Shown here in pieces: positions 6,328-13,535 of a stretch of DNA of 13,805 nucleotides (positions are counted from its first letter, which is position 1; each line of letters begins with the position of its first letter). This DNA comes from Deltaproteobacteria bacterium. GTDB taxonomy: Bacteria; Desulfobacterota; Syntrophia; Syntrophales; UBA5619. A program made the translations under genes and the position numbers. The stretch covers positions 1 to 13,805 of the forward strand of contig JAMDBG010000180.1 of the NCBI GenBank assembly GCA_023487865.1, read 5' to 3'. The notes beneath the pieces are model-generated. The model made no database searches. It was not told the origin of the DNA and saw only the letters and a list, made by a program, of their open reading frames with translations.

Positions 6328-6343
6328 CGGGATACCGATCCCG
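6328..6343. other. Small hairpin beside the 20-bp palindrome
   Basis: CGGGAT and ATCCCG form a six-base-pair stem around a four-base loop, in the 78-nt gap between the dehydrogenase and cupin genes. There is no T-tract, so it is not a terminator. It may slow or protect the transcript between the two genes. Confidence 0.4.
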
Positions 6344-6358
6344 GTAAAGCACTTATGA

Positions 6359-7360
6359 CTACTGGAGACAGTAAGGAGCCGGCAGGTCCTTGACCGTGAC
6401 CAGTCCCGGGGCCGCGGCGATGACGGCCGGGATGGAATTCACGAGCATTGCGGCCGTCGCCTGATCGCCGGCCACCCCCCCTTCGATCCGCAGGTTGAGA
6501 TCGGGCGTCCCGACGATCCGGACCGCATCGTGGGGATTTTCCGCCCCGATATACATCCTCAGGTCGAGGGTAAGAATCTTTTTTCCCCCCTTGAACCCCT
6601 CGCCGATATTCCTGATCCCTGCCACATCACCGGGTTTCAGCTCGAAATATGCAGTTTTCAATGGTTTTTCGGCGATCACCGGTTCGACGGACTCACGGAC
6701 ATCATCGAGAACGAAGTGGAGACGGTCGGCGATAAGATAGAGAGATTCCCGCAGGCCCACATGCCCCATCGCCTTTTCCGCGACCTTTTCCCGGAAGAGC
6801 TCCGGAGTCATCCCCGCCCCGATCTTCCGCTGCAGGGGGTGGCGGCGTGTCCCGGCGTCGACGACCCTTTCCACATGGACCTCCCGGACCTCATGACAGA
6901 CGCCGGTTAGGGTGAGAGGCAGGGCGTCCATGACAAAGCCGGGATTGACGCCGGTCCCCAGGACCGTGACGCCTTTTTCCCGGGCCAGTTTGTCGATCCG
7001 GGCGGCCATCTCGGCATTTTCCGGTGTGGCGAAGAGAAGCTCCTCCGCCGAGGAGACGAGGTTCTTCCCGCCCCGGAGGATCTCTTCCACCTGTCCGAAG
7101 ATTCGCTTCAGGCGCGAGCCGGCCGTGTGGACTACCACATCGGCCTGCACCTTGGCGAACAGGCGTTCGGCGTTGTCCGTGACGTGGACGCCGATGGGTT
7201 GCAGACCCAGGATCTCGCCGAGGTCCTTACCCACCATCTCCTTGGCGATGTCGACGGCACCAACAATCTCCATGTCGGGTTTTGTAAGGATCAGTTTCGC
7301 CGTGGTCAGGCCGATGGGGCCGAGACCATAATGAATCACCCTGATTTTTTTGGCTTTCAT
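6359..7360 (-). CDS. 2,4-diaminopentanoate dehydrogenase-like NAD(P)-dependent oxidoreductase (dihydrodipicolinate reductase fold)
   Basis: This is a 333-residue cytoplasmic enzyme whose length and motifs fit the Ord family. That family oxidatively deaminates 2,4-diaminopentanoate to 2-amino-4-oxopentanoate in ornithine fermentation. The N-terminus is a Rossmann fold (IRVIHYGLGPIG, 6-17, acidic D37 at the end of the second strand), and the family segment GTGVNPGFVMDALPL lies at 135-149. Close relatives in databases are often called dihydrodipicolinate reductase, but true DapB is about 270 residues and has a different catalytic motif. The ribosome site is AGGGGG before ATG. It lies 85 nt downstream of the TRAP permease. 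The pairing suggests the transporter imports an amino compound that this enzyme acts on. No ornithine aminomutase or racemase genes are nearby, so the exact substrate is open. Confidence 0.85.
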   Translation of the reverse strand: MKAKKIRVIHYGLGPIGLTTAKLILTKPDMEIVGAVDIAKEMVGKDLGEILGLQPIGVHVTDNAERLFAKVQADVVVHTAGSRLKRIFGQVEEILRGGKNLVSSAEELLFATPENAEMAARIDKLAREKGVTVLGTGVNPGFVMDALPLTLTGVCHEVREVHVERVVDAGTRRHPLQRKIGAGMTPELFREKVAEKAMGHVGLRESLYLIADRLHFVLDDVRESVEPVIAEKPLKTAYFELKPGDVAGIRNIGEGFKGGKKILTLDLRMYIGAENPHDAVRIVGTPDLNLRIEGGVAGDQATAAMLVNSIPAVIAAAPGLVTVKDLPAPYCLQ

Positions 7361-7385
7361 TGGAGAATCCCCCTATGTACTTTGG

Positions 7386-7414
7386 TTTTCATTTTCAGTT
7401 TTGTCCAGTGTCAA
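7386..7414 (-). promoter_or_regulatory. Weak candidate internal promoter before the dehydrogenase gene
   Basis: A perfect TTGACA on the minus strand (7409-7414) is followed after 17 bp by TGAAAA (7386-7391), a poor -10. It might add local transcription of the dehydrogenase and cupin genes, but read-through from the TRAP genes is the simpler view. Confidence 0.25.
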
Positions 7415-7445
7415 CGGGATGTTCTTTCTGTTTCTCCCTGTCTGC

Positions 7446-9461
7446 TCAGCAGGCCTGACCGACGGATATCGTCCGCCTGCGGTTCTTCCGCCATTGATGG
7501 AGAAATCCCAATCCCAGCATGATAAGTCCGATCAGATCGGTCACCAGTCCCGGATCGATCAGCAGCAATCCTCCCGCGGCAAACCAGATTCGCTCCCACC
7601 ACTTCATGTCCGTGAGGCCGTATCCGATCATTGCGACGCCAACGCCCAGCATCCCTCCGCAGGCGGTGATGAGATTCATCATCAGAAGCAGCGGTGTGGT
7701 GCCGATCAGGACCATGGCCGGATTGAAGACAAAGATGTACGGGACAATGAAGGCCCCGATGGCCAGTTTGGTGGCCGTGACCCCCGTCCAGAAAGGATCC
7801 GATTTGGCGATGCCCGAACCGGCGTAGGCGGCCAAGGCTACCGGCGGGGTGATGTCCGCCACGATCCCGAAGTAAAAAACGAACAGATGGGCCGCCAGGA
7901 TCGGCACTCCCAGCATGATGATGGCCGGGGCCGCAATGGTGGAGGTGATGACGTAGTTGGCCGTCGTCGGGACGCCCATTCCCAGGATCAGGGAAGTGAT
8001 CATCGTGAAGAAGAGCGTGAAAAACAGATTTCCGCCGGCGATGTCCACGAGTCCGTTGGCCATCTTGAGGCCGATTCCCGTCAGGGTGACGACGCCGACG
8101 ATGATCCCCGCCGTGGCGCAGGCCATGGCGACGCCTACCGCCCCGCGGGCGCCCGCCTGGAGGGCGGTGATGATGGCCCAGGGACTCATCCGGGTCGCTT
8201 TCGTGATCATCCCCGCGACAATCGACAGACCCAGGCCGACGAGGGCGGCGAAGGTCGGCGTGTACCCCTCGACCAGGACATAGATGATCGCGACCAGGGG
8301 GACGAAGAGATGGCCCCGCTTCAACAGGACCTCCATGAATTTGGGCAACTGGTCGCGGCTCATCCCTTTGAGGCCGCACCGTTTGGCCTCGAAGTGCACC
8401 TCGATGAAGATGCCGAAAAAATAGAGGCAGGCCGGAATGGCGGCGGCCTTGGCGATCTCGATGTAGGGTGTGTTGGTGAATTCTGCTATCAGGAAGGCCG
8501 CGGCGCCCATGATCGGGGGCATGATCTGGCCGCCCGTCGAGGCGGCCGCCTCGACTGCGCCGGCGAATTCAGGGCGGTAACCGAGCTTTTTCATCATCGG
8601 AATCGTGAAACTTCCCGATCCGACGGTGTTGGCAACGGAGCTTCCGGAGACGGTCCCTTCCAGGGCGCTGGTGATCACAGCCACCTTGGCAGGCCCGCCG
8701 GCAGCCCAGCCGGCGATGGAGTCGGCGATGTCGATGAAGAGCTTGCCGATCCCCGTCTTTTCAAGAAAGGCGCCAAAGAGGATAAACAGAAAGATGAATG
8801 TGGCGGACACCCCCAGGGGGATACCGAGGATCCCTTCCGTCGTAAAGTACATGTGGGAGACGATCCGCTGGATGGAGTACCCCCGATGCGCGAGAAACCC
8901 CGGGAAATAGGCGCCGAAATAGGAGTACAGGAGAAAGGTGCTCGCGATGATCACGATGGGGAGTCCCACCACGCGACGGGCCGCCTCCAGGGTCAGCAGC
9001 ACACCGACGGTCCCGACGATATAGTCCATTTGGGAATAGTCACCGCCGGCCTCCATGATCCGGGTGTAATTGATGGTCATGTAACTCCCCACATAGACCG
9101 TGAAAGCGGCGAACAGATAATTGTACCACCTGAGTTTGTTGTGGGCCCTTTTCGTTGTCAGGGGATAGAGGAGAAAGACGAGGGCGAAGGCGAAGGAGAG
9201 ATGAACCGACCGCTGCATCTGAGCGGGAAGCATGCCGAACATGGCGGTATAGACATGGAAGCACGAAAAGGCGACGGCGATCCAGAAGACCAGCCAGTGA
9301 TCGAAGCCGGCGAGTTTTCGGAACGTGGATTCCTTGTCGACTTTCTTGAGGAGCTCCTCCAGTTCTTCCTGGGATACGTCGGAAGTGATCTCTCCGGTAC
9401 TGCCGATGCGGTCCGTCACCCGCTGTTCATCTGCCTGCTGCTGATCCTTATTCATTTCCAT
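7446..9461 (-). CDS. TRAP transporter permease, fused small (4TM) and large (12TM) subunits, TAXI type
   Basis: This is a membrane permease of about 671 residues fusing the DctQ-like and DctM-like parts, the form that partners TAXI receptors. A cytoplasmic N-terminus of about 50 charged residues is followed by hydrophobic segments (first near FWIAVAFSCFHVYTAMFG). The DctM signature SGSSVANTVGSGSFTIPMMK lies around residues 260-280, with GGQIMPPIMGAAAF soon after. Start choice: the ATG at 9459-9461 has CAGG five bases upstream; an in-frame ATG at 9453-9455 would give an ATGA overlap with the DUF1850 stop; a GTG at 9465-9467 is less likely. All three overlap or abut the end of the DUF1850 gene, so translation is coupled. 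It should import a small organic solute with an ion gradient. TAXI systems with known ligands include amino acids such as glutamate, which fits the dehydrogenase downstream. Confidence 0.94.
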   Translation of the reverse strand: MEMNKDQQQADEQRVTDRIGSTGEITSDVSQEELEELLKKVDKESTFRKLAGFDHWLVFWIAVAFSCFHVYTAMFGMLPAQMQRSVHLSFAFALVFLLYPLTTKRAHNKLRWYNYLFAAFTVYVGSYMTINYTRIMEAGGDYSQMDYIVGTVGVLLTLEAARRVVGLPIVIIASTFLLYSYFGAYFPGFLAHRGYSIQRIVSHMYFTTEGILGIPLGVSATFIFLFILFGAFLEKTGIGKLFIDIADSIAGWAAGGPAKVAVITSALEGTVSGSSVANTVGSGSFTIPMMKKLGYRPEFAGAVEAAASTGGQIMPPIMGAAAFLIAEFTNTPYIEIAKAAAIPACLYFFGIFIEVHFEAKRCGLKGMSRDQLPKFMEVLLKRGHLFVPLVAIIYVLVEGYTPTFAALVGLGLSIVAGMITKATRMSPWAIITALQAGARGAVGVAMACATAGIIVGVVTLTGIGLKMANGLVDIAGGNLFFTLFFTMITSLILGMGVPTTANYVITSTIAAPAIIMLGVPILAAHLFVFYFGIVADITPPVALAAYAGSGIAKSDPFWTGVTATKLAIGAFIVPYIFVFNPAMVLIGTTPLLLMMNLITACGGMLGVGVAMIGYGLTDMKWWERIWFAAGGLLLIDPGLVTDLIGLIMLGLGFLHQWRKNRRRTISVGQAC

Positions 9462-10006
9462 ACGCACCTGCCATTGAAAGTCTGGTACAGCGATCGCTTT
9501 TCCACTGAAAAACGAAGGGCCGCTCCCGGTTCAGCCAGGGAGATGAAGGGGATCTCCCGTCCTTTGATATGCAGCGCATGTCCGGCCACCCGCCCCACGA
9601 AGATCGTGATATCAGGGACCAGACGATTGACTGTGTATTCGAGCCAACCGTCCGTTCCGGTGCGGAGAGGATTTTCCGGAGTGGACGTCTCCGGCATCCC
9701 CGCTCCGAAGGCGTCGAACCGGGAGCGGACGATCCGAAGCCCTTTCCCTTCAATCCGAAGGGAATCGAAAACGGGCCGACGGTTGACCGAATGGATATAG
9801 GAGATCATCCACTCCTCTCCATCGTTCATGCGGGTACAGAGTACGGTTTTATCCGGTTTAACCGTTCCGACGACAAGAACGGTCTGCGTGGGAATCAGAA
9901 AGAACAAGATCACACCGAGGGCGACAAAGGTGGCGATCGCCCCCGGCACGATTCTTTTCAGGCTTTTCATGAAACCAAAGAGAAGATGGGGCGCATGTCC
10001 ATCCAT
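9452..10006 (-). CDS. DUF1850 family protein
   Basis: This is a 184-residue protein of unknown biochemical role that is regularly encoded between TAXI receptors and fused TRAP permeases. One hydrophobic segment at about residues 19-40 anchors it or acts as an uncleaved signal, leaving a mostly extracytoplasmic domain. The family-typical MISYIHSVNRRPVFDSLRIE stretch lies at about 67-86. It starts 19 nt after the receptor stop behind GGGAGGA. An alternative start at the internal MKSLKR (9970) would give a more conventional signal-anchor with a basic N-terminus. Its 3' end overlaps the permease start. An accessory role in assembling or stabilising the transporter is inferred from synteny only. 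Confidence 0.88.
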   Translation of the reverse strand: MDGHAPHLLFGFMKSLKRIVPGAIATFVALGVILFFLIPTQTVLVVGTVKPDKTVLCTRMNDGEEWMISYIHSVNRRPVFDSLRIEGKGLRIVRSRFDAFGAGMPETSTPENPLRTGTDGWLEYTVNRLVPDITIFVGRVAGHALHIKGREIPFISLAEPGAALRFSVEKRSLYQTFNGRCVWK

Positions 10007-10025
10007 CCCCCGATTCCTCCCGGAA

Positions 10026-10976
10026 TCATTTCATGAGACCTTTCTCTTTGTAATACTTCACTGCGCCCGGATGGAAGGGGATGGAAACGCCTGTAGATGC
10101 GGTTTTCAGGTTCAGCTCCTTGCCCTTGGCATGGGCCGCGGCGAGTTCGTTCTGGCCTTCGAACAGGGACTTCACGATGCTGTAAGCCACGTCTGCTTTG
10201 ACGTCCGTGCTGGCGATCAGGACCGCGTTCACGGCCACGGTCTTCACGGGACTCGTCTGGTTTTTATAGGTGTTGGCCGGGATCGTGAAAGAGCTCAGGA
10301 AAGGGTATTTTTTAGTGATGGCGGCTGCCTTGTTGTCGGCGATATTGATGATCCTGACGCTGTGCTGGGTGCCGATGTCCATGATCGCCGCATTGGGAAT
10401 GCCCGCCGTGACGATGAAGGCGTCGATGTGCTTGTCCTTGAATTGTTCCGCGCTCTCGGCGAAGGAGAGGTACTGGGCCTTCACGTCCTCCTTCTTGATG
10501 CCGTATCCGTCGGAGAGCTGGCGGAAATTTGCCTCGGTGCCGCTCCCGGGTGCGCCGACCCCGATCTTCATCCCCTTGAGATCATCGAAACTGTCGATTT
10601 TGCTGTCTCCCCTGACGACCACCTGGATCACTTCCGGGTAGAGGACGGCCAGGACAGCCATTTTGGTCAGTTTTTCCTTGAAGGCCTCTTTGGCGTTGAA
10701 GGCGAAATCGATCGTATCGCTCTGGACGATGGCCAGCTCCGCTTCTTTCCGGTTGACGAGACGGACGTTTTCCACGGAAGCGCCCGTTGCCTGCGCGGTG
10801 ACGTTCATCCCGGGAATCTTGGAGTTCCAGATCTTGGCCATGGCGCCGCCGAAGGGATAATAGGTGCCTGCCGTTCCACCCGTTGCAAGAACCATCTTGA
10901 CGTCGGCAGCCGCGACTGCCGACGCGAAGCCCGCCACAATGAAACATGCCGCAACAATCAACAATGCCTTTTTCAT
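10026..10976 (-). CDS. TAXI family TRAP transporter solute-binding protein
   Basis: This is the periplasmic receptor of the TAXI-TRAP transporter, 316 residues from the chosen start. The start at MKKALLIVAACF (ATG 10974-10976) gives a standard signal peptide of about 24 residues with an AxA-like site near AVAAAD, and has AGGAGGG five bases upstream. A longer in-frame version beginning at 11048 would put 24 unrelated residues before the signal peptide and is rejected. The mature N-terminus reads KMVLATGGTAGTYYPFGGAM, the hallmark region of the family, followed by EAELAIVQSDT, also conserved. It is first in the unit with DUF1850 and permease downstream, and has a strong promoter about 120 bp upstream. 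Confidence 0.94.
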   Translation of the reverse strand: MKKALLIVAACFIVAGFASAVAAADVKMVLATGGTAGTYYPFGGAMAKIWNSKIPGMNVTAQATGASVENVRLVNRKEAELAIVQSDTIDFAFNAKEAFKEKLTKMAVLAVLYPEVIQVVVRGDSKIDSFDDLKGMKIGVGAPGSGTEANFRQLSDGYGIKKEDVKAQYLSFAESAEQFKDKHIDAFIVTAGIPNAAIMDIGTQHSVRIINIADNKAAAITKKYPFLSSFTIPANTYKNQTSPVKTVAVNAVLIASTDVKADVAYSIVKSLFEGQNELAAAHAKGKELNLKTASTGVSIPFHPGAVKYYKEKGLMK

Positions 10977-11036
10977 TACAACCCTCCTCATGATAGTATG
11001 AATGGATCCCTCTGATGATGGACGTACCCTTATGAC

Positions 11037-11059
11037 AAGCGGCCTCACCGAGACCGCTT
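11037..11059 (-). ncRNA. Leader stem-loop in the TAXI-TRAP mRNA
   Basis: Inside the predicted leader of about 115 nt, AAGCGG pairs with CCGCTT, and an inner CTC/GAG pair follows a single mismatch, with a three-base loop. No T-run follows on the minus strand, so it is not a terminator. It matches no riboswitch class I can recognise. A role in mRNA stability or control is inferred. Confidence 0.45.
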
Positions 11060-11067
11060 ATCTATTG

Positions 11068-11087
11068 ATTGTCCTGATGGTCACAAT
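11068..11087. promoter_or_regulatory. Candidate operator ATTGT-N10-ACAAT downstream of the TRAP promoter
   Basis: This inverted repeat with five-base arms lies about 5-24 bases after the predicted transcription start, a typical place for a repressor site. The arms equal those of the palindrome upstream of the GntR gene, but the spacing differs (10 versus 2 bases), so a shared regulator is doubtful. Confidence 0.3.
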
Positions 11088-11098
11088 GAATCGGCGGC

Positions 11099-11128
11099 AT
11101 TATAGAGTAAAAAGCGGCGGGTTGTCAA
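11099..11128 (-). promoter_or_regulatory. Strong sigma70-type promoter of the TAXI-TRAP unit
   Basis: On the minus strand a perfect TTGACA (11123-11128) and a perfect TATAAT (11099-11104) are separated by 18 bp. Transcription would start near 11092 and reach the receptor gene after about 115 nt. The promoter begins only about 45 bp after the deformylase stop, so some read-through from that gene is possible; I see no terminator between them. Confidence 0.8.
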
Positions 11129-11174
11129 TAAGATGTTCGTCGCATTGATTCCGATTCAGGCATCTGTCGTTTTT

Positions 11175-11738
11175 TCATTTTTCCTGAAAGAGTTTTTCGA
11201 AGAAATCCTGGCGTTTTTTAGGGATGTAGGCATCTCCATCGTAGTCCACGATCAGCTTTCCGTCAAGGTGGTCCATTTCGTGTTGAACGACGCGGGCGGC
11301 GAAGTCGAGGTAGCGCTTGCTCACCTTCTTACCTTCCGTGTCCAGGGCCCGCACCTTGATCTCCGGATAACGGCTGATCTCCACGCGGATCTCCGGACAG
11401 GAGAGGCAGCCCTCTTCTCCGAGGACCTGCTCCCCCCGCAGTTGGGTGATCCGGGGGTTGACGAGGATCTCGTAATCCTCCTTCCTGCGGATGGGATCCT
11501 TGTCGTCGAAATTCCGCCGCCGGAAAGCGATGATCCTCCGACTGATGCCGATCTGGGGGGCGGCGAGCCCCACCGCATCAGCCCGCTCCAGAAATGCCTC
11601 TTCCAGCGCCCGGATGGCTTTCCTCGTTGCCGCATCGAAGAGGGCCGGGGTCTCCATGCAGGGGGTCCGGAGTATCCGGGTATCCGCCTCGTTGAGCTGC
11701 TCCCCGTTCCAGAGAGTCAGGACTTTGTGAATGGGCAT
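11175..11738 (-). CDS. def: Peptide deformylase
   Basis: This metalloenzyme removes the formyl group from the N-terminal methionine of new proteins. All three family motifs are present in its 187 residues: GLAAPQ (57-62), EGCLS (109-113, with metal-ligand C111) and QHEMDH (152-157, with ligands H153 and H157 and catalytic E154). The residue after EGCLS is a second cysteine (EGCLSCPE), where many deformylases have V, F or another residue. The ATG follows GGAAGGA. It is not next to fmt, the common partner, and may be a second copy in this genome. It is divergent from the radical SAM gene across a 222-bp gap. Function is confident; whether it is the housekeeping copy is not. Confidence 0.94.
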   Translation of the reverse strand: MPIHKVLTLWNGEQLNEADTRILRTPCMETPALFDAATRKAIRALEEAFLERADAVGLAAPQIGISRRIIAFRRRNFDDKDPIRRKEDYEILVNPRITQLRGEQVLGEEGCLSCPEIRVEISRYPEIKVRALDTEGKKVSKRYLDFAARVVQHEMDHLDGKLIVDYDGDAYIPKKRQDFFEKLFQEK

Positions 11739-11835
11739 CTTTCATTTCCTTCCGGTGGATGCCGGCAAGCGGCGTCGTTCGTTTGTATCTTGTATGATAC
11801 GCACGTCTTTTAATAGCACCATCGGAGAACTATTT

Positions 11836-11861
11836 CAAGGAGTTCGCCATTTCCCTCCTTG
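11836..11861 (+). promoter_or_regulatory. Inverted repeat in the deformylase/radical SAM divergent gap
   Basis: CAAGGAG (11836-11842) and CTCCTTG (11855-11861) form a seven-base-pair stem with a 12-base loop, about 100 bp upstream of the radical SAM start. I see no convincing sigma70 promoter for either gene in the gap 11739-11960. The repeat could be an operator or a leader hairpin. Confidence 0.35.
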
Positions 11862-11960
11862 CAGAATTCAGGGATGTCTGCTAACTTTCACCTTGTTTCG
11901 ATGCATTCCTGCGAGCGCAAGCTGGATGCTTTATCGACTTGTGATGATAAGAGGATGACC

Positions 11961-13208
11961 ATGATCAACTCTTTGATTGCCGGGAAGGCGAGACGCGAAT
12001 TCTCCCGGGCGATGCGTTTCGAAGGCGAGAGGACACCCCATGTTCCTCCCCCGGGCACTCCGCGGCCCCGGCTCCTCTACATCCATATCCCATTCTGCGA
12101 GCGGCTCTGCCCCTATTGCTCCTTCAACCGTGTCACCTTTATGGAAGACCCCTGCCGGGCCTATTTTCGGGCGCTCCGGAAGGAAATCACCCTCTATCGC
12201 GAACTCGGTTATGATTTCGGAGCGATCTATATCGGAGGCGGAACCCCGACGGTCCTGATCGATGAGTTGGAAGAGACGATCGCCCTGGCGTACACCTCTT
12301 TTCACATCCGGGAACTGTCGGTCGAAACCAATCCGAACCACCTGACCGAAGAGCGACTGGCGATTCTCCAGCGGGCGGGTGTCAACCGGCTCTCCGTCGG
12401 CGTCCAGAGCTTTGACGACGGCCTGCTCAAAAAAATGGACCGTTATGACAAGTACGGGAGCGGAGCGGAGATCGCCGGGAGGCTCCGTCAGACCCGCGGT
12501 CGTTTCGGAACGCTCAACGCTGACATGATCTTCAATTTTCCGACGCAGACGGCGGCCATGCTCGACCGCGATCTCGATATCCTCCAGGAGATCGGGATCG
12601 ATCAGGTGACCTGGTACCCGCTGATGGTCTCCGACTCGACCCGGCAGAAGGTGATGGAGACCCTCGGGCGTGTGGACGGCAGGCAGGAGGAGCGATTTTA
12701 CCATCAGATCGTCAGCCGTCTCGTCCCCTCCTACCGGTTTTCATCGGCCTGGTGCTTCTCGAAGGGGCAGGCCATGATCGACGAATACATCGTTGATTAC
12801 GATGAATATGCCGGCCTCGGCAGCGGTTCCATCGGTTACCTGAACGGGACCTGCTATGCCAACACCTTCGATATCAGCGGTTATATCGCCCAACTCGACC
12901 GGGGCGAACTGCCGCTTGCCGCCTCCCGCGTCTTTTCCGTCCGGGATCAGCTCCGTTATGATTTTCTGATGAAACTCTTCGGGACCCGTTTGGACACGGT
13001 GGCGCTCCGCAAGAAGTACGAGGGAAGGTTCCTGAGTCTCCTCTGGCCGGATCTCCTCGCCTTTTCCCTGATCGGCGCGCTTTCCTGGCGGGCGCCCGAC
13101 ATCGTCCTGACAAAGAGGGGCCGGTACGCCTGGGTGGTCCTGATGCGGGAGTTCTTCACGGCGGTGAACAACTTTCGTGACTTCTGCCGGAGTCAGATGG
13201 CCCAGTGA
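11961..13208 (+). CDS. HemN/HemW-like radical SAM protein (coproporphyrinogen III oxidase family)
   Basis: This is a 415-residue radical SAM enzyme. The cluster motif CxxxCxxC is C46, C50 and C53 within IPFCERLCPYCSFN. SAM-contact motifs follow: GGGTPT (92-97), VETNP (121-125), LSVGVQSFDD (144-153) and NADMIFNFPTQT (186-197). A C-terminal HemN_C-like region follows. True HemN has an extra cysteine two residues after the last cluster cysteine (CxxCxC); here that residue is phenylalanine (CSF). It is therefore closer to HemW/HutW-type relatives, which act in heme handling or other reactions rather than coproporphyrinogen oxidation. The ATG at 11961 has AAGAGG six bases upstream. A longer in-frame start at 11859 lacks a ribosome site and adds 34 unrelated residues. 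No heme genes adjoin, so the substrate is unknown. Confidence 0.88.
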   Translation: MINSLIAGKARREFSRAMRFEGERTPHVPPPGTPRPRLLYIHIPFCERLCPYCSFNRVTFMEDPCRAYFRALRKEITLYRELGYDFGAIYIGGGTPTVLIDELEETIALAYTSFHIRELSVETNPNHLTEERLAILQRAGVNRLSVGVQSFDDGLLKKMDRYDKYGSGAEIAGRLRQTRGRFGTLNADMIFNFPTQTAAMLDRDLDILQEIGIDQVTWYPLMVSDSTRQKVMETLGRVDGRQEERFYHQIVSRLVPSYRFSSAWCFSKGQAMIDEYIVDYDEYAGLGSGSIGYLNGTCYANTFDISGYIAQLDRGELPLAASRVFSVRDQLRYDFLMKLFGTRLDTVALRKKYEGRFLSLLWPDLLAFSLIGALSWRAPDIVLTKRGRYAWVVLMREFFTAVNNFRDFCRSQMAQ

Positions 13209-13265
13209 ACAATCAGGGAGTCTTTATTAAATGTTGTGGGGTCGTGATCCGGGATCCAGCCTTCA

Positions 13266-13295
13266 TGGCGGATTCCCGCTATCGCGGGGCCGCCA
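13266..13295. repeat. REP-like GC-rich hairpin
   Basis: TGGCGG/CCGCCA form an outer stem and CCCGC/GCGGG an inner stem around a TATC loop. The core ATTCCCGCTATCGCGGG resembles the short dispersed palindromes (ATTCCCGC...GCGGGAAT) common between genes in many bacteria. Only one copy lies in the window, so repeat status is inferred. Confidence 0.45.
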
Positions 13296-13301
13296 GTCTG
13301 A

Positions 13302-13326
13302 TATTATTCTTGCCGGAGTAATAATA
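13302..13326. other. AT-rich hairpin TATTATT/AATAATA
   Basis: A seven-base-pair perfect stem, extended by CT/AG with one bulge, follows the REP-like hairpin by six bases. No T-tract follows. Function is unknown; it may help end the radical SAM transcript. Confidence 0.3.
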
Positions 13327-13401
13327 CACCTTGACTTTGCCGAGAATAGGAGTAGCCTGAAAGCAACATACTGATTGACTTAGTAAAATTGAATAGCGGT
13401 C

Positions 13402-13418
13402 CTTCCCATATAGGGAAG
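13402..13418 (+). other. Hairpin upstream of the terminator
   Basis: CTTCCC and GGGAAG pair around an ATATA loop. An A-run and a TCCCT that could alternatively pair with AGGGA (13412-13416) follow before the terminator. The arrangement recalls a leader attenuator, but it fits no class I recognise. Confidence 0.3.
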
Positions 13419-13436
13419 TGAAAAAAGATCTCCCTG

Positions 13437-13472
13437 CCCTGTCTATTATGATGTGACAGGGTTTTTTATTTT
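13437..13472 (+). terminator. Rho-independent terminator
   Basis: CCCTGTC (13437-13443) pairs with GACAGGG (13455-13461) across an 11-base loop, followed at once by six Ts, an A and four more Ts. It lies 229 nt after the radical SAM stop and 64 nt before the last gene. It could end the radical SAM transcript or act as an attenuator in the leader of the next gene. Confidence 0.8.
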
Positions 13473-13535
13473 AAGATAACAGGAAAACCAAGGGACTTGA
13501 ACTGTCACGGCTTTCCTGAGAAAGAGGATGAAAAC

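Noticed and set aside
6301..6343. Terminator between the dehydrogenase and cupin genes
   Set aside because: Both inverted repeats lack a following T-tract on either strand.
7350..9800. Plus-strand open frame of 816 codons opposite the TRAP permease
   Set aside because: Its product is a low-complexity string rich in D, G, R and H with no domain, and it lies fully antisense to a clear permease gene. Long antisense frames are expected in GC-rich genes with strong third-position bias.
9828..11015. Plus-strand open frame of 395 codons opposite the TAXI receptor
   Set aside because: Antisense shadow with composition typical of reversed GC-rich coding sequence.
10977..11048. Longer N-terminus for the TAXI receptor
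   Set aside because: It would place 24 unrelated residues before a normal signal peptide, while the chosen ATG has AGGAGGG at the right distance.
11859..11960. Longer N-terminus for the radical SAM protein
   Set aside because: No ribosome site at the upstream ATG and the added 34 residues resemble no family start. The ATG at 11961 has AAGAGG six bases upstream.
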